NCBI GenBank assembly: GCA_038324085.1
Contig: JBBQHP010000014.1
Span: 1 to 64,000, forward strand
DNA: 64,000 nucleotides
Direction of reading: 5' to 3'
Origin: Ga0077523 sp038324085
Lineage (GTDB): Bacteria > Pseudomonadota > Gammaproteobacteria > Burkholderiales > Ga0077523
The position numbers and the translations under genes were made by a program. The number at the start of each line of letters is the position of its first letter. The stretch's first letter is position 1. Below are positions 1 to 8,641 of the stretch, one piece after another. The notes beneath the pieces are model-generated. The model had not been told where the DNA came from and did no database searches. It saw only the letters and a list, made by a program, of their open reading frames with translations.

Positions 1-110
1 GTGGGCCTGGTCGGTTGGTGGTCAAAAGCGGGCGCCCCGGGGGGGCCGCGTGCCGGTTCGCCCAAAAAAAAACGGCCCCTCTTTGTTTTCAGTGTGGTGG
101 CGGTCCATGC

Positions 111-131
111 GGGTTGGGGCGGGGGGCGGGG
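111..131 (+). other. Potential G-quadruplex motif
   Basis: Four runs of three or more G's, separated by loops of one or two bases, fit the simple G3+N1-7 quadruplex rule on the + strand. It sits in non-coding DNA just before the terminator at 155-190. In a genome this GC-rich such runs also occur by chance, so any function is inference. Confidence 0.4.
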
Positions 132-154
132 CGCCCGCGCCACGACAGGATTCG

Positions 155-190
155 ACGGCACGCTCATGAAAACGAAGGCGTGCCGTTTTT
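155..190 (+). terminator. Rho-independent terminator
   Basis: A perfect 9-bp stem (ACGGCACGC at 155-163 pairing with 178-186) with a 14-nt loop is followed directly by a run of five T's. This is the textbook form of an intrinsic terminator for a rightward transcript entering from the left. The flotillin promoter begins 150 bp downstream, so the two transcription units are insulated from one another. Confidence 0.7.
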
Positions 191-341
191 CTTTCGCTGC
201 TCGAGCAGAGCGCGCCCGCGTGGCGTCCGGATGTGCACTCGCAACGGCGATGCGCACGGCCCGGTGTCATGGATTCCGCGCTGCAGAGCACCGCTGATTT
301 CGTTGCGCGCAGGCGCCGATCGATCGGATCCAGGGTGCGGC

Positions 342-371
342 TTGACATCGAAAATCGCTCGCCACCATACT
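342..371 (+). promoter_or_regulatory. Sigma70-type promoter of the flotillin gene
   Basis: A consensus -35 box TTGACA (342-347) is followed after 18 bases by CATACT (366-371), a fair -10 box. Transcription would begin near 378, leaving a leader of about 45 nt. A strong Shine-Dalgarno AAGGAG (409-414) lies seven bases before the ATG at 422. Confidence 0.6.
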
Positions 372-421
372 CGACCGGGTTCGATTCGAGGGTTTGATTC
401 GAAGCTTCAAGGAGAGGCACG

Positions 422-2023
422 ATGGTAGTCCTGGGCTGGCTTCTCGGAATCGTCGTCGCGATCGCCGTCATGGCGATCATCATCGTCTTTCTCAACCGGT
501 TCTATCGCAAGTCGACGCGCGACATCGCGCTGGTGCGCACCGGATTCGGCGGCCAGCGCATCGTGATCTCCGGTGGCTGCCTCGCGTTGCCGTTCCTGCA
601 CAAGGTCGACGAGATCAACATGCGGACCATCCGCATCGAGGTCAAACGCGGCGGCGACAAGTCGCTCATCACCACCGATCGCATCCGCGTCGATGTCGAG
701 CTCGAGTTCTACGTCCGCGTCCAGCCCACCGTCGAAGGCATCGCGACCGCGGCGCAGGCGATCGGCTCGCGCTCCTTCAACCCCGACGGCATCCGCAATC
801 TGCTCGAGGGGCGTTTCGTCGATGCCCTGCAGTCCGTGGCGGCGGCCGAAACCATGGATTCGCTGCACGAGAAACGCGGAGAGTTCGTGCGCCGCGTGGC
901 GGAGATGCTGCGCGACAATCTCTCGCACAACGGCGTGCTGCTCGACTCGGTGTCGCTGACCCGGCTCGACCAGGCGTCCTTCGCCGCGCTGGACGAGAAC
1001 AATGCCTTCAATGCCGTAGGCATGCGCAAGCTCGCGGAGATCATCTCCAGCAACCGCAAGAAGCGCACCGAGATCGAGGCCGAAGCCGAGATCGCGGTGC
1101 GGCAGACGCAGCTCGACGCCACCAAGCGGCGCCTGGTGCTGCAACAGGAAGAAGAGCAGGCCCAGCTCGCTCAGCGCCTGGAGATCGAGAAGGTGAAATC
1201 CGCGACCGAGGCCGAAACGGCGCGCGCGCGCGAGCAGGGCATGGTCGCGGCCGAAGGCGCGCGGATCGACCGCGAGCGCGAGACGAAGGTGCTGGAGATC
1301 GCCAAGCAGCGCGAACTGCGCAAGCTCGAAATCGAATCCCAGCTCAACTCGGAGATCTGCAAGGTCGACAGTGCGATCCAGGTTGCCGCGAAGCACGCGG
1401 AAGAAGCGAAGGCCCAGGCGCGGGCGGAACTGGCCCGCGTCGAGATCGTGCTCGCTCAGGAGCAGGTCCAGACCGAACGCGAACGTGCGGTGGCGGACCG
1501 GTCGCGCGAAATGGCGGTCAAGCGCGTGCAGGAAGAAGGCGAAGTCGCGGCCGCCAACGCCGAGACGGAGGCCGTCGTGGTCATCAAGCGCGCCCAGGCC
1601 GAATCCCAGGCGACACGGGCGCTCGCCGAAGCCGCGCGCGCGCGGCTGCTGGCGGAATCCGAAGGCAACGCGGCGCGGATCAAGGCCGAGAATTCGCGCA
1701 CCGAGAGCCTGATGCATCTCGAACTGGAGCGTTACCGTCTCGATCGAATGCCCGACATCATCGCGCAGATGATGAAGCCGGCCGAGAAGATCGACAGCAT
1801 CCGCATTCATCAGGTCAGCGGATTCGGCGGCACACCCGGCCAACCCGGTGCCGCCGGCAACGACAACGGCGCTTCGCGCCCGCCCATCAACCAGGTCATG
1901 GACAGCATCCTGGGCATGGCGCTGCAGTTGCCGGCGCTGAAGAGCATCGGCGAATCCATCGGCTACGACTTTTCCGGAGCGCTGCCCAAGGGCACCGGCC
2001 CGCACGACGAAAAAAAGCCCTAG
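422..2023 (+). CDS. Flotillin-like SPFH/Band 7 membrane protein (YqiK type)
   Basis: A 533-residue protein with one N-terminal membrane anchor (about residues 4-27), an SPFH/Band 7 domain (about 30-210) and a long Ala/Glu/Arg-rich coiled-coil region (about 220-460) with the repeated EAE/AEA pattern of flotillins. A Gly/Pro-rich stretch follows near 475-500. Flotillins oligomerise on the inner face of the membrane and organise ordered membrane domains. The length fits E. coli YqiK. The start is set by AAGGAG seven bases upstream and by the membrane anchor beginning at once. E. coli yqiK sits beside an NfeD-type gene; none is present here, and the gene appears to be transcribed alone. Confidence 0.85.
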   Translation: MVVLGWLLGIVVAIAVMAIIIVFLNRFYRKSTRDIALVRTGFGGQRIVISGGCLALPFLHKVDEINMRTIRIEVKRGGDKSLITTDRIRVDVELEFYVRVQPTVEGIATAAQAIGSRSFNPDGIRNLLEGRFVDALQSVAAAETMDSLHEKRGEFVRRVAEMLRDNLSHNGVLLDSVSLTRLDQASFAALDENNAFNAVGMRKLAEIISSNRKKRTEIEAEAEIAVRQTQLDATKRRLVLQQEEEQAQLAQRLEIEKVKSATEAETARAREQGMVAAEGARIDRERETKVLEIAKQRELRKLEIESQLNSEICKVDSAIQVAAKHAEEAKAQARAELARVEIVLAQEQVQTERERAVADRSREMAVKRVQEEGEVAAANAETEAVVVIKRAQAESQATRALAEAARARLLAESEGNAARIKAENSRTESLMHLELERYRLDRMPDIIAQMMKPAEKIDSIRIHQVSGFGGTPGQPGAAGNDNGASRPPINQVMDSILGMALQLPALKSIGESIGYDFSGALPKGTGPHDEKKP

Positions 2024-2101
2024 CGCCCGAACCGTTCACCGCGCCGACGGCGTTGATTCGTGCAGCGAACAAGCGTCGGAACAACAAACTGGGAGACCTA
2101 G

Positions 2102-3331
2102 ATGAAGCTTTCGAGGCGTGACTTTATGGGCGCCACCGGCGCCCTTGCGATGGCCGGCGGATTGGGTTCTACGGTGGGCGCCTTCGCCCAGGGCAAGGAC
2201 ATCCTGCTCGGCACGGTGCTCGACAATTCGGGCAACCTCGACATCTACGGCAAGCCCATGGTCATGGCCTCTACCATGGCCGTCGAGGAGCTCAACGCCG
2301 CGGGCGGGCTGCTCGGACGCAAGATCAAGGCGATCCAGTACGACACGCAGTCGGATATCGCCCTCTACACCAAGTTCGCGCAGCAGCTCGTGCGCTCGGA
2401 CAAGGTCAACGTCGTCCACGGCGGCATCACTTCCGCCTCGCGCGAAGCGATCCGCCAGACCTTCCGGCGCGCCAACACGCTTTATTTCTACAACGTGCTG
2501 TACGAAGGCGGCGTCTGCGACCGCAATTGCGTCGTCACCGGCACCACACCGGCGCAGGCGGTGGAGCCCATCGTCGACTACGCGATGAAGAAATGGGGCA
2601 ACAAGGTCGTGATTCTCGCGGCCGACTACAACTACGGCCAGATCACCGCCAAGTGGCTGCAGCACTACATCAAGGAGCGCAAGGGTACGGTCGCTTCCAC
2701 CGATTTCTTTCCCCTCGCCGTGGCCGACTTCGGTTCGACCATCGCGAAGATCCAGCAGGCGAGTCCGAATTTCGTCGTGGCCGCGCTGGTCGGCGGTGCG
2801 CACATGGCGTTCTTCCGCCAGTGGGCGGCGTCGGGCATGAACAAGAAGATCCCGCTCACGTCGACCACGTTCGGCGTCGGCAACGAACACCTCGCACTGT
2901 CCCCGGCCGAAGGCGACGGCATCGTCATCGCCGGCAACTACAGCCAGGAGGCCAAGCTGCCGGCGAACGTCGAGTTCCTCGCGCGCTGGAAGAAGCGTTT
3001 CGGCGACACGAAGATCGTGCACGAGATCGCGGTGTCCCAATACCAGGGCATCCATCTGTGGGCCGAGTGCGTGAGGAAGGCGGGCTCGCTGGAACGAGAG
3101 GCGATGCTGAAGGCGATCGAATCCGGGGTGGCGATCGAAGGTCCGGCCGGCACTGTCACCCTCGACCCGAAGACGCATCACGCAGCGCTCGACATCAACC
3201 TGATGGAAGTGAAGAACCAGAAGCTGACGATCATCAGCACGGTCAAGCAGCGTCCGCCCTCGGACACCGCGCAGTTCTGCGACCTGTTGAAGAACCCCAA
3301 CGACAACAAGCAGTACGAAGTGAAGATCTGA
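2102..3331 (+). CDS. ABC transporter substrate-binding protein, urea/short-chain amide type
   Basis: A 409-residue periplasmic binding protein of the Peripla_BP_6 (branched-chain amino acid/amide) fold. The N-terminus has a Tat-like signal with twin Arg (SRRDFMG) and a hydrophobic stretch ending in AFAQG. The segment LYEGGVCDRN near residue 138 resembles the UrtA/FmdD/AmiC group rather than LivJ, pointing to urea or small amides as ligand. A GGGAG ribosome site precedes the ATG. It is the first gene of an operon with two permeases, two ATPases and an amidase. The amidase supports an amide ligand, but the exact substrate cannot be read from the sequence. Confidence 0.85.
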   Translation: MKLSRRDFMGATGALAMAGGLGSTVGAFAQGKDILLGTVLDNSGNLDIYGKPMVMASTMAVEELNAAGGLLGRKIKAIQYDTQSDIALYTKFAQQLVRSDKVNVVHGGITSASREAIRQTFRRANTLYFYNVLYEGGVCDRNCVVTGTTPAQAVEPIVDYAMKKWGNKVVILAADYNYGQITAKWLQHYIKERKGTVASTDFFPLAVADFGSTIAKIQQASPNFVVAALVGGAHMAFFRQWAASGMNKKIPLTSTTFGVGNEHLALSPAEGDGIVIAGNYSQEAKLPANVEFLARWKKRFGDTKIVHEIAVSQYQGIHLWAECVRKAGSLEREAMLKAIESGVAIEGPAGTVTLDPKTHHAALDINLMEVKNQKLTIISTVKQRPPSDTAQFCDLLKNPNDNKQYEVKI

Positions 3332-3348
3332 GCCTGACGTAGCACCGC

Positions 3349-3372
3349 AGGGGCGGCCGACGCGCCGCCCCT
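3349..3372 (+). terminator. Intercistronic hairpin (probable attenuator)
   Basis: A perfect 9-bp stem (AGGGGCGGC with its complement) and a 6-nt loop lie between the binding-protein gene and the first permease, followed by only three T's. Partial terminators or RNA-stabilising hairpins at this place are common in ABC operons, where the binding protein is needed in excess over the membrane parts. I infer that role here. Confidence 0.55.
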
Positions 3373-3412
3373 TTCGCCTCACTTCCCCACGCGCTTCGCG
3401 CCCTCTCCCACG

Positions 3413-4282
3413 ATGGACTACGTCGCGGTTGTCGTTCTCGAGATCCTCTACATGATCTCCTTCATCGCGCTGGTCAGCGCCGGCCTCGCCGTCGTGTTCG
3501 GCATGATGCGGGTGATCAATCTCGCCCACGGCGAATTCGTCATGGTGGGCGGCTATACGACGCTCGCGTGCTTTCGCGCCGGCATCGACCTTTGGTTCTC
3601 GATGCTCGTCATCGCTCCCCTCGTGGTGGGACTGGTGGGGCTGATCGTGGAGCGGCTGGTGATCCGCTTCCTCTACGGCCGCATGATCGACACCATGCTC
3701 GCGACCTGGGGCCTGTCGCTGCTGCTGATCGGCATCGTGACGCTGATCTTCGGCAGCTCGGCCGTCAGCGTGCCGACGCCGATTCCCGGCTACCAGCTCG
3801 GTGCCTACCAGATGGGCGGCTACAACCTGTTCATCATCGCGGTGACCATCGTGCTGTACGTGGGCATGTGGCTGGTGCTGCGCTTCACCCGCCTCGGACT
3901 GATCGCACGCGGTGCCATGCAGAGCGCCGAAGTGGCTGCGTCGCTCGGTTACAACCCACGTACGGTGTACATGGTCACCTTCACCATCGGCGCGGCATTG
4001 TCCGGGCTCGCTGGCGGCGTGCTGGCGCCGCTCACCGGACTGCTGCCCTCGTCCGGCGGCGGCTACATCGCGCAGTCGTTCATCGCCGTCATCACCGGCG
4101 GCGCCGGGGCGGTGCTCGCCGGCACCCTCGCCAGCTCAGGCATGTTCGGCACCATCAACCAGATCGTGTCCTTCGCATCCGGACCGGTGCTGGGCGACAT
4201 CGTCATGCTGGCGCTCGCCATCGTGTTGCTGCGCCTCATGCCCCAGGGCATCAGCGGCCGGTTCTTCCGGAACGGCCAGTGA
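3413..4282 (+). CDS. ABC transporter permease, LivH/UrtB-like
   Basis: A 289-residue integral membrane protein with about eight hydrophobic segments. It carries the family's conserved stretch MRVINLAHGEFVMVGGY near residue 30 (compare MxxINLAHGxxxMxGA in LivH). It forms half of the membrane channel with the next gene. Its length is LivH/FmdE-like and it lacks the long N-terminal extension of UrtB from classical urea transporters, so a short-chain amide system is as likely as urea. Its stop codon overlaps the GTG start of the next permease by four bases (GTGA), implying translational coupling. Confidence 0.88.
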   Translation: MDYVAVVVLEILYMISFIALVSAGLAVVFGMMRVINLAHGEFVMVGGYTTLACFRAGIDLWFSMLVIAPLVVGLVGLIVERLVIRFLYGRMIDTMLATWGLSLLLIGIVTLIFGSSAVSVPTPIPGYQLGAYQMGGYNLFIIAVTIVLYVGMWLVLRFTRLGLIARGAMQSAEVAASLGYNPRTVYMVTFTIGAALSGLAGGVLAPLTGLLPSSGGGYIAQSFIAVITGGAGAVLAGTLASSGMFGTINQIVSFASGPVLGDIVMLALAIVLLRLMPQGISGRFFRNGQ

Positions 4283-5331
4283 AGGTCTGGCCCTCGATCG
4301 GGCAGATGCGCTGGGGCTGGTTCATCCTCGGCGCCGCGGTGGCGCTTGCCTGGCCGCTGTTCTTCGACACCTACACGCCGACCATCCTGCTGGTGTGGGC
4401 GCTGTTCGCGCTCTCGCTCGGGCTCATGTGGGGCTACGCCGGCATGCTCTCGTTCGGTCACACCGCGTACTTCGGCCTCGGTGCCTATGTCTATGCGATC
4501 GCCGTGGTCAACATGGGCGAGAGCACCGTTCCGTTGCTGCTGGCGATGCTGATCCCCGCGATCGTGGCGGCGATCATCGGCGCGATGATGTTCTATGGCC
4601 GCATCAGCGACGTGTACATGGGCGTGATCACGCTCGTCGTGAGCCTGATCCTGTTCAAGTTCATGAGCGCCACCGCGGGCGACCAGTACGTGATCGGCGA
4701 CGCGCGCCTGGGCGGATTCAACGGGATTCCCGGATTCCAGGTGCTGAACGTTCCCGGGCTCCCGGACGTCTCGCTGTTCGGCGTCCCGCTCTACTACGTC
4801 GCGGCGGTCGCGCTGCTCGCGTGCTATCTGCTGAGCCGCTGGATCCTGGCGCGCTCGTTCGGCCGGGTGCTTGTCGGCATCCGCGAGAACGAGACGCGCT
4901 GCGAGCTGCTGGGCTATTCGGTGCCCGCCTACAAGACTGCGATCTTCTCGATCAGCGCCGCCATGGCCGGACTGGCCGGGTGCCTGTTCGCGAACTGGGC
5001 AGAGATCGTCACGCCCAGCGTATTCAGCCTGCGTTCGGCTGCCGAGGTGATCGTCTGGGTGATCGTGGGCGGATTGGGCACCCTGGTGGGGCCGATCCTG
5101 GGTGCGATCGCGCTCGGCATGGTGAAGCTCCTGCTCGGCGAGCAGACGTTGATCGACAACTCTCTCGTGCTCGGTCTGATACTCGTGATCGTCGTGCTCG
5201 CGATCCCGCGCGGCGTGGTGCCGGCGCTCCAGGGCTGGTATGGCACGCGGGCGCGAATCCGCACGCAGCGCGCCGGGCACATGCGGGCGCGCCGGCGCAC
5301 GGCCGCGCCGACGGCAGGGCGGCCGTCGTGA
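4279..5331 (+). CDS. ABC transporter permease, LivM/UrtC-like
   Basis: A 350-residue membrane protein of the LivM family with about nine hydrophobic segments. It has the typical WGYAGMLSFGHTAYFGLGAY stretch near residue 50 and a late cytoplasmic loop RSFGRVLVGIRENETR that contacts the ATPases. The GTG at 4279 overlaps the preceding stop by four bases; an ATG at 4306 in the same frame is an alternative start. The C-terminal tail is Arg/Ala-rich. The stop overlaps the GTG of the ATPase gene by four bases, so the whole block is translationally coupled. Confidence 0.88.
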   Translation: MKVWPSIGQMRWGWFILGAAVALAWPLFFDTYTPTILLVWALFALSLGLMWGYAGMLSFGHTAYFGLGAYVYAIAVVNMGESTVPLLLAMLIPAIVAAIIGAMMFYGRISDVYMGVITLVVSLILFKFMSATAGDQYVIGDARLGGFNGIPGFQVLNVPGLPDVSLFGVPLYYVAAVALLACYLLSRWILARSFGRVLVGIRENETRCELLGYSVPAYKTAIFSISAAMAGLAGCLFANWAEIVTPSVFSLRSAAEVIVWVIVGGLGTLVGPILGAIALGMVKLLLGEQTLIDNSLVLGLILVIVVLAIPRGVVPALQGWYGTRARIRTQRAGHMRARRRTAAPTAGRPS

Positions 5332-6050
5332 GCGATGCGGTCGTCGAGACCATCGAGCTCACCAAACGCTTCGGTGGCGTGACGGCGGTGGACCGCGTCA
5401 GTTTCAAGCTGCGCGAGCGCGAATTGCGCTGCCTGATCGGACCGAACGGAGCGGGCAAGAGCACCTTCTTCAAGTGTCTGACCGGGCAGTACCCGATCGA
5501 TCATGGCAGCGGGCGGGTACTGATTCGCGGCGTCGACGTCGGCGGTCTGAAGCCGCACCAGATCGTGCGCATGGGCGTCGGCATCAAGACGCAGGTCCCG
5601 TCGGTCATGAACGGCCTGACCGTCATGGAGAATCTGTGGCTGGCGGCGCGGCGCACCCACGGCTGGACCCGCAGCGGCGCCGAGGTCCAGCGGGTCATCG
5701 AGGAAGTAGGCCTCGGCGAGATCGCGCGCCGCACCGTCGGCGAGCTTGCGCATGGCCAGCGCCAGATGGTCGAGATCGGCATCGTGCTCGCGCAGGAACC
5801 GTGGCTGGTGCTGCTCGACGAACCTGCGGCCGGCATCACGGGCGCCGAAGTGGAGCGGCTGGTCGGCCTGATCCGCCAGATCAATGCCACCGCCTCCGTC
5901 ATCGTGGTCGATCACGACATGGAGTTCGTGCGCATGCTGGGCGCCGACATCACCGTCTTCTATCAGGGATCGGTGCTGATCGAGGGGCATGTCGACGACG
6001 TGCTGGCCGACGCGCGGGTGCGCGAGGTCTACATCGGGAATCGCGCGTGA
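5328..6050 (+). CDS. ABC transporter ATP-binding protein, LivG/UrtD-like
   Basis: A 240-residue ATPase with Walker A GPNGAGKST (about residues 37-45), Walker B LVLLDEP and a switch His in VVDHDMEFV. The signature region reads LAHGQRQMVEIG, the LSHGQ-type form found in UrtD of urea/amide transporters rather than the LSYGQQ of LivG. It starts with GTG inside the preceding stop (GTGA), and its own TGA shares a base with the next ATG (TGATG). It energises uptake together with the following ATPase domain. Confidence 0.88.
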   Translation: MSDAVVETIELTKRFGGVTAVDRVSFKLRERELRCLIGPNGAGKSTFFKCLTGQYPIDHGSGRVLIRGVDVGGLKPHQIVRMGVGIKTQVPSVMNGLTVMENLWLAARRTHGWTRSGAEVQRVIEEVGLGEIARRTVGELAHGQRQMVEIGIVLAQEPWLVLLDEPAAGITGAEVERLVGLIRQINATASVIVVDHDMEFVRMLGADITVFYQGSVLIEGHVDDVLADARVREVYIGNRA

Positions 6051-8518
6051 TGAGCACCGGAATCGCCACCAGGGCTGCAGAGTCCGACACCCCGACGCAC
6101 GCCGACGCCATCGTCTTCGAGGTGAGCGATCTGCGGGCAGGCTACGGCCACGTGCCGGTCCTGCACGGCGTATCGCTCGCGCTCGCCGCCGGCGAAGCGC
6201 TCGGCATCGTCGGGCACAATGGCATGGGCAAGTCCACCTTGCTGAAGGCGCTCATGGGGCACCTGCCGGTGACGTCGGGCGTGATCTCGGTGGACGGTGT
6301 CGACATCACCCGCGAGCCCGCACATGCCCGCAGTCGTCTGGGCATCGCGTATGTGCCGCAGGGGCGCGGGATCCTCCCGGCACTCACGGCCGTGGACAAT
6401 CTTCGCCTCGCGTGGACGCGCGCAACGGAGGAATCCGAGCAGGAGTCCCTCGACCGCGTGCTGGCATTGTTCCCCCGGTTGACGCCGCTGCTCGACCGGC
6501 GCGGCGGCAGCCTGTCGGGCGGCGAACAGCAGATCCTCGCGCTGGCGCGCGCGCTGATGGCGAGCCCGTGGATGCTGTTGCTCGACGAGCCCTCCGAAGG
6601 CATCCAGCCGTCAATCGTCCAGGAGATCGGCCAGATCCTGTCGGTGCTGCGGAGCGAGGCCGGGCTCACCATGATCGTGGTGGAACAGAACCTCGATCTG
6701 GTGCTCGACGTCGCCAATCGAATCGCCGTCCTCGAGAAGGGCCGCATCGAGCAGACGCTCGACACCGCTGCGCTCGGCGGCGGCGAACTCGCTTCCGTGC
6801 TGGGCCTGGGCGCCGCGCGCGTCACTCGCGGGAGCGCATCGCGAGCTGCGATCGCGCCCTCCGGCCCACCTTCGGCGGCGGACCGGTCCCCCGGCGCCGG
6901 CGCGCGCATGGCGCCACAAAGCTCCGACCGCATCCCCATCGTTCCGAGGGCGCAGGCAGCCGCAACTGCCGCGCCCGCCATTCATTCGTCAGGGGTCACC
7001 ATGGCAACCGTCAAACGTCCCACGCTCGCCCAGATGAAGGAGGTCGTGGCCTCGCTCCACATGAGCATGTCGGACCGCGAAGTCGCCGAATACCTCGAAG
7101 TCATGGAAGGCACGATGCAGGCCTACGACCGGATCGCGCAATTGCCGGACAACCTGCCGCCGGTGCGTTATCCGCGCACGCCGGGCTACAAGCCCGGCGC
7201 CGCCGAGAATCCCATGAACGCGTGGGCCGTGAAGAGCGAAGTGCGCGGTGCGCCGTACGGCCCGCTCGCCGGGAAACGCATCGTGCTGAAGGACAACGTC
7301 TGTCTCGCGGGCGTGCCGATGATGAACGGTTCGTCCACGCTCGAAGGCTACGTGCCGGACATCGACGCAACCATCGTCACGCGCATCCTCGATGCCGGCG
7401 GCACCATCGTGGGCAAGGCGCACTGCGAGCACTTCTGCCTCTCCGGCGGCAGCCACACCAATTCCGCGGGTCCCGTGCACAATCCTTACAAGCACGGCTA
7501 CATGGCCGGCGGCTCGTCGAGCGGCAGCGGCGCGCTGGTGGGTGCGGGCGAAGTCGAGATCGCCATCGGTGGCGACCAGGGGGGGTCGATCCGCATGCCG
7601 GCCGGCTGGTCGGGCTGCTACGGCATGAAGGGCACGCACGGCCTGGTCCCCTACACCGGTGTCATGCCGATCGAGGCCACCATCGACCACACCGGACCCA
7701 TGACGAGCACGGTGGCAGACAACGCGCTGATGCTGGAAGTGATCGCGGGCCCCGACGGGCTCGATCCGCGTCAGTACGATGTGCGCGTCGACAAGTACAC
7801 GGCCGCGCTCGGACGCGGCGTCGGCGGCCTGCGCATCGGCGTCGTGACCGAAGGCTTCAATCGCCCCGAGAGCGAAGTCGACGTCGACCAGAAAGTACGC
7901 GCCTCCGCCGAGCGATTCCGGGCGCTCGGCGCGACGGTCGAAGAAGTATCGATCCCGATGCATCTCGACGGGCCGGCCATCTGGACCGCCATCGCACTCG
8001 AGGGTCTGCAGGCGCAGATGATGAACGGCAACGGCATGGGCTTCAACTGGAAAGGGCTCTACACCACCAGCCTGCTCGATGCCCACGCGAACTGGCGGGC
8101 GCGCGCCAACGAGCTTTCGCACACACTGAAACTATCCATGATGCTGGGCGAGTATTTCACCCAGCAGCATCGCGGACACTTCTACGCCAAGGCGCAGAAC
8201 CTGGCCCGGCTGCTGACGAAAGCCTACGACGACGCATTTGCCCGCTTCGATCTGCTGCTGATGCCGACCCTGGCCATGAAAGCGATGCCCATTCCCCCGG
8301 CAAACGCACCCCTGTCGCTGATCGTCCACAGCGGTCTGGGCATGGTCAACAACACCTGTCCCTTCGACGTGAGCGGTCATCCGGCGATGAGCATTCCCTG
8401 CGGCATGAGCCATGGACTACCTGTCGGCACGATGCTGATCGCGCGGCACTACAACGAATCCACGATCTATCGCGCCGCGCACGCTTTCGAACAGCTCGGC
8501 GACTGGCGGAACATGTAG
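6050..8518 (+). CDS. Fusion of LivF/UrtE-type ABC ATPase with an amidase-signature hydrolase
   Basis: One open frame of 822 residues with two enzymes. Residues 1-258 are a LivF/UrtE ATPase: Walker A GHNGMGKST (55-63), signature LSGGEQ (155-160), Walker B LLLDE (176-180). Residues 260-317 are an Ala/Pro/Ser/Arg-rich linker. Residues 318-822 are a complete amidase with Lys in VLKDN (414), the cis-Ser in GGSSSGSG and the nucleophile Ser in GGDQGGSIR (513). PMMNGS, the GGDQGGSIR context and PFDVSGHP match amidases that accompany nitrile hydratases in Rhodococcus, from memory. The transporter and the hydrolase of its likely substrate would thus sit on one chain. An internal Shine-Dalgarno and ATG at 7001 could also give free amidase (505 residues). 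A lost stop codon or a sequencing error cannot be excluded, but the linker frame is open throughout. Confidence 0.8.
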   Translation: MSTGIATRAAESDTPTHADAIVFEVSDLRAGYGHVPVLHGVSLALAAGEALGIVGHNGMGKSTLLKALMGHLPVTSGVISVDGVDITREPAHARSRLGIAYVPQGRGILPALTAVDNLRLAWTRATEESEQESLDRVLALFPRLTPLLDRRGGSLSGGEQQILALARALMASPWMLLLDEPSEGIQPSIVQEIGQILSVLRSEAGLTMIVVEQNLDLVLDVANRIAVLEKGRIEQTLDTAALGGGELASVLGLGAARVTRGSASRAAIAPSGPPSAADRSPGAGARMAPQSSDRIPIVPRAQAAATAAPAIHSSGVTMATVKRPTLAQMKEVVASLHMSMSDREVAEYLEVMEGTMQAYDRIAQLPDNLPPVRYPRTPGYKPGAAENPMNAWAVKSEVRGAPYGPLAGKRIVLKDNVCLAGVPMMNGSSTLEGYVPDIDATIVTRILDAGGTIVGKAHCEHFCLSGGSHTNSAGPVHNPYKHGYMAGGSSSGSGALVGAGEVEIAIGGDQGGSIRMPAGWSGCYGMKGTHGLVPYTGVMPIEATIDHTGPMTSTVADNALMLEVIAGPDGLDPRQYDVRVDKYTAALGRGVGGLRIGVVTEGFNRPESEVDVDQKVRASAERFRALGATVEEVSIPMHLDGPAIWTAIALEGLQAQMMNGNGMGFNWKGLYTTSLLDAHANWRARANELSHTLKLSMMLGEYFTQQHRGHFYAKAQNLARLLTKAYDDAFARFDLLLMPTLAMKAMPIPPANAPLSLIVHSGLGMVNNTCPFDVSGHPAMSIPCGMSHGLPVGTMLIARHYNESTIYRAAHAFEQLGDWRNM
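6991..7003 (+). promoter_or_regulatory. Internal ribosome-binding site and start codon of the amidase
   Basis: AGGGG (6991-6995) lies five bases before an in-frame ATG (7001-7003), exactly where amidase homology begins, with the sequence MATVKRPTLAQ. This is better spaced than many real sites in this window. It suggests the amidase is, or once was, translated on its own in addition to any fusion product. Confidence 0.55.
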
Positions 8519-8641
8519 CGCCATGAGCTACCTGGCGAGGGGCCCCGGCCGGAGGGTGGGGATCGACAGCCAAGCGATTGGCGCCGGCCGCCGAAACGGT
8601 GGTCCTGGAATTTTCGATGCAGCTATTGATGAGACGGCACC

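Larger units (their letters stand above)
1..421. other. Non-coding leader region upstream of the flotillin gene
   Basis: No convincing gene lies here. The open frames on both strands overlap each other, have no family resemblance and are of the kind expected in GC-rich DNA. The stretch holds a G-rich quadruplex motif, a U-tailed hairpin terminator and the flotillin promoter, each listed separately. A run of nine A's near position 63 has no partner arm and is not a terminator. The terminator suggests that a rightward transcript from outside the window ends here. Confidence 0.6.

Noticed and set aside
62..72. A-run thought to be a minus-strand terminator tail
   Set aside because: No stable hairpin adjoins it in the orientation needed.
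1..297. Short overlapping open frames on both strands at the left edge
   Set aside because: They cover a terminator and G-rich low-complexity DNA, lack homology and conflict with each other.
5989..8526. An 845-codon plus-strand frame overlapping the ATPase-amidase fusion
   Set aside because: It is the +1 shadow of the fusion frame, Arg-rich and without motifs.
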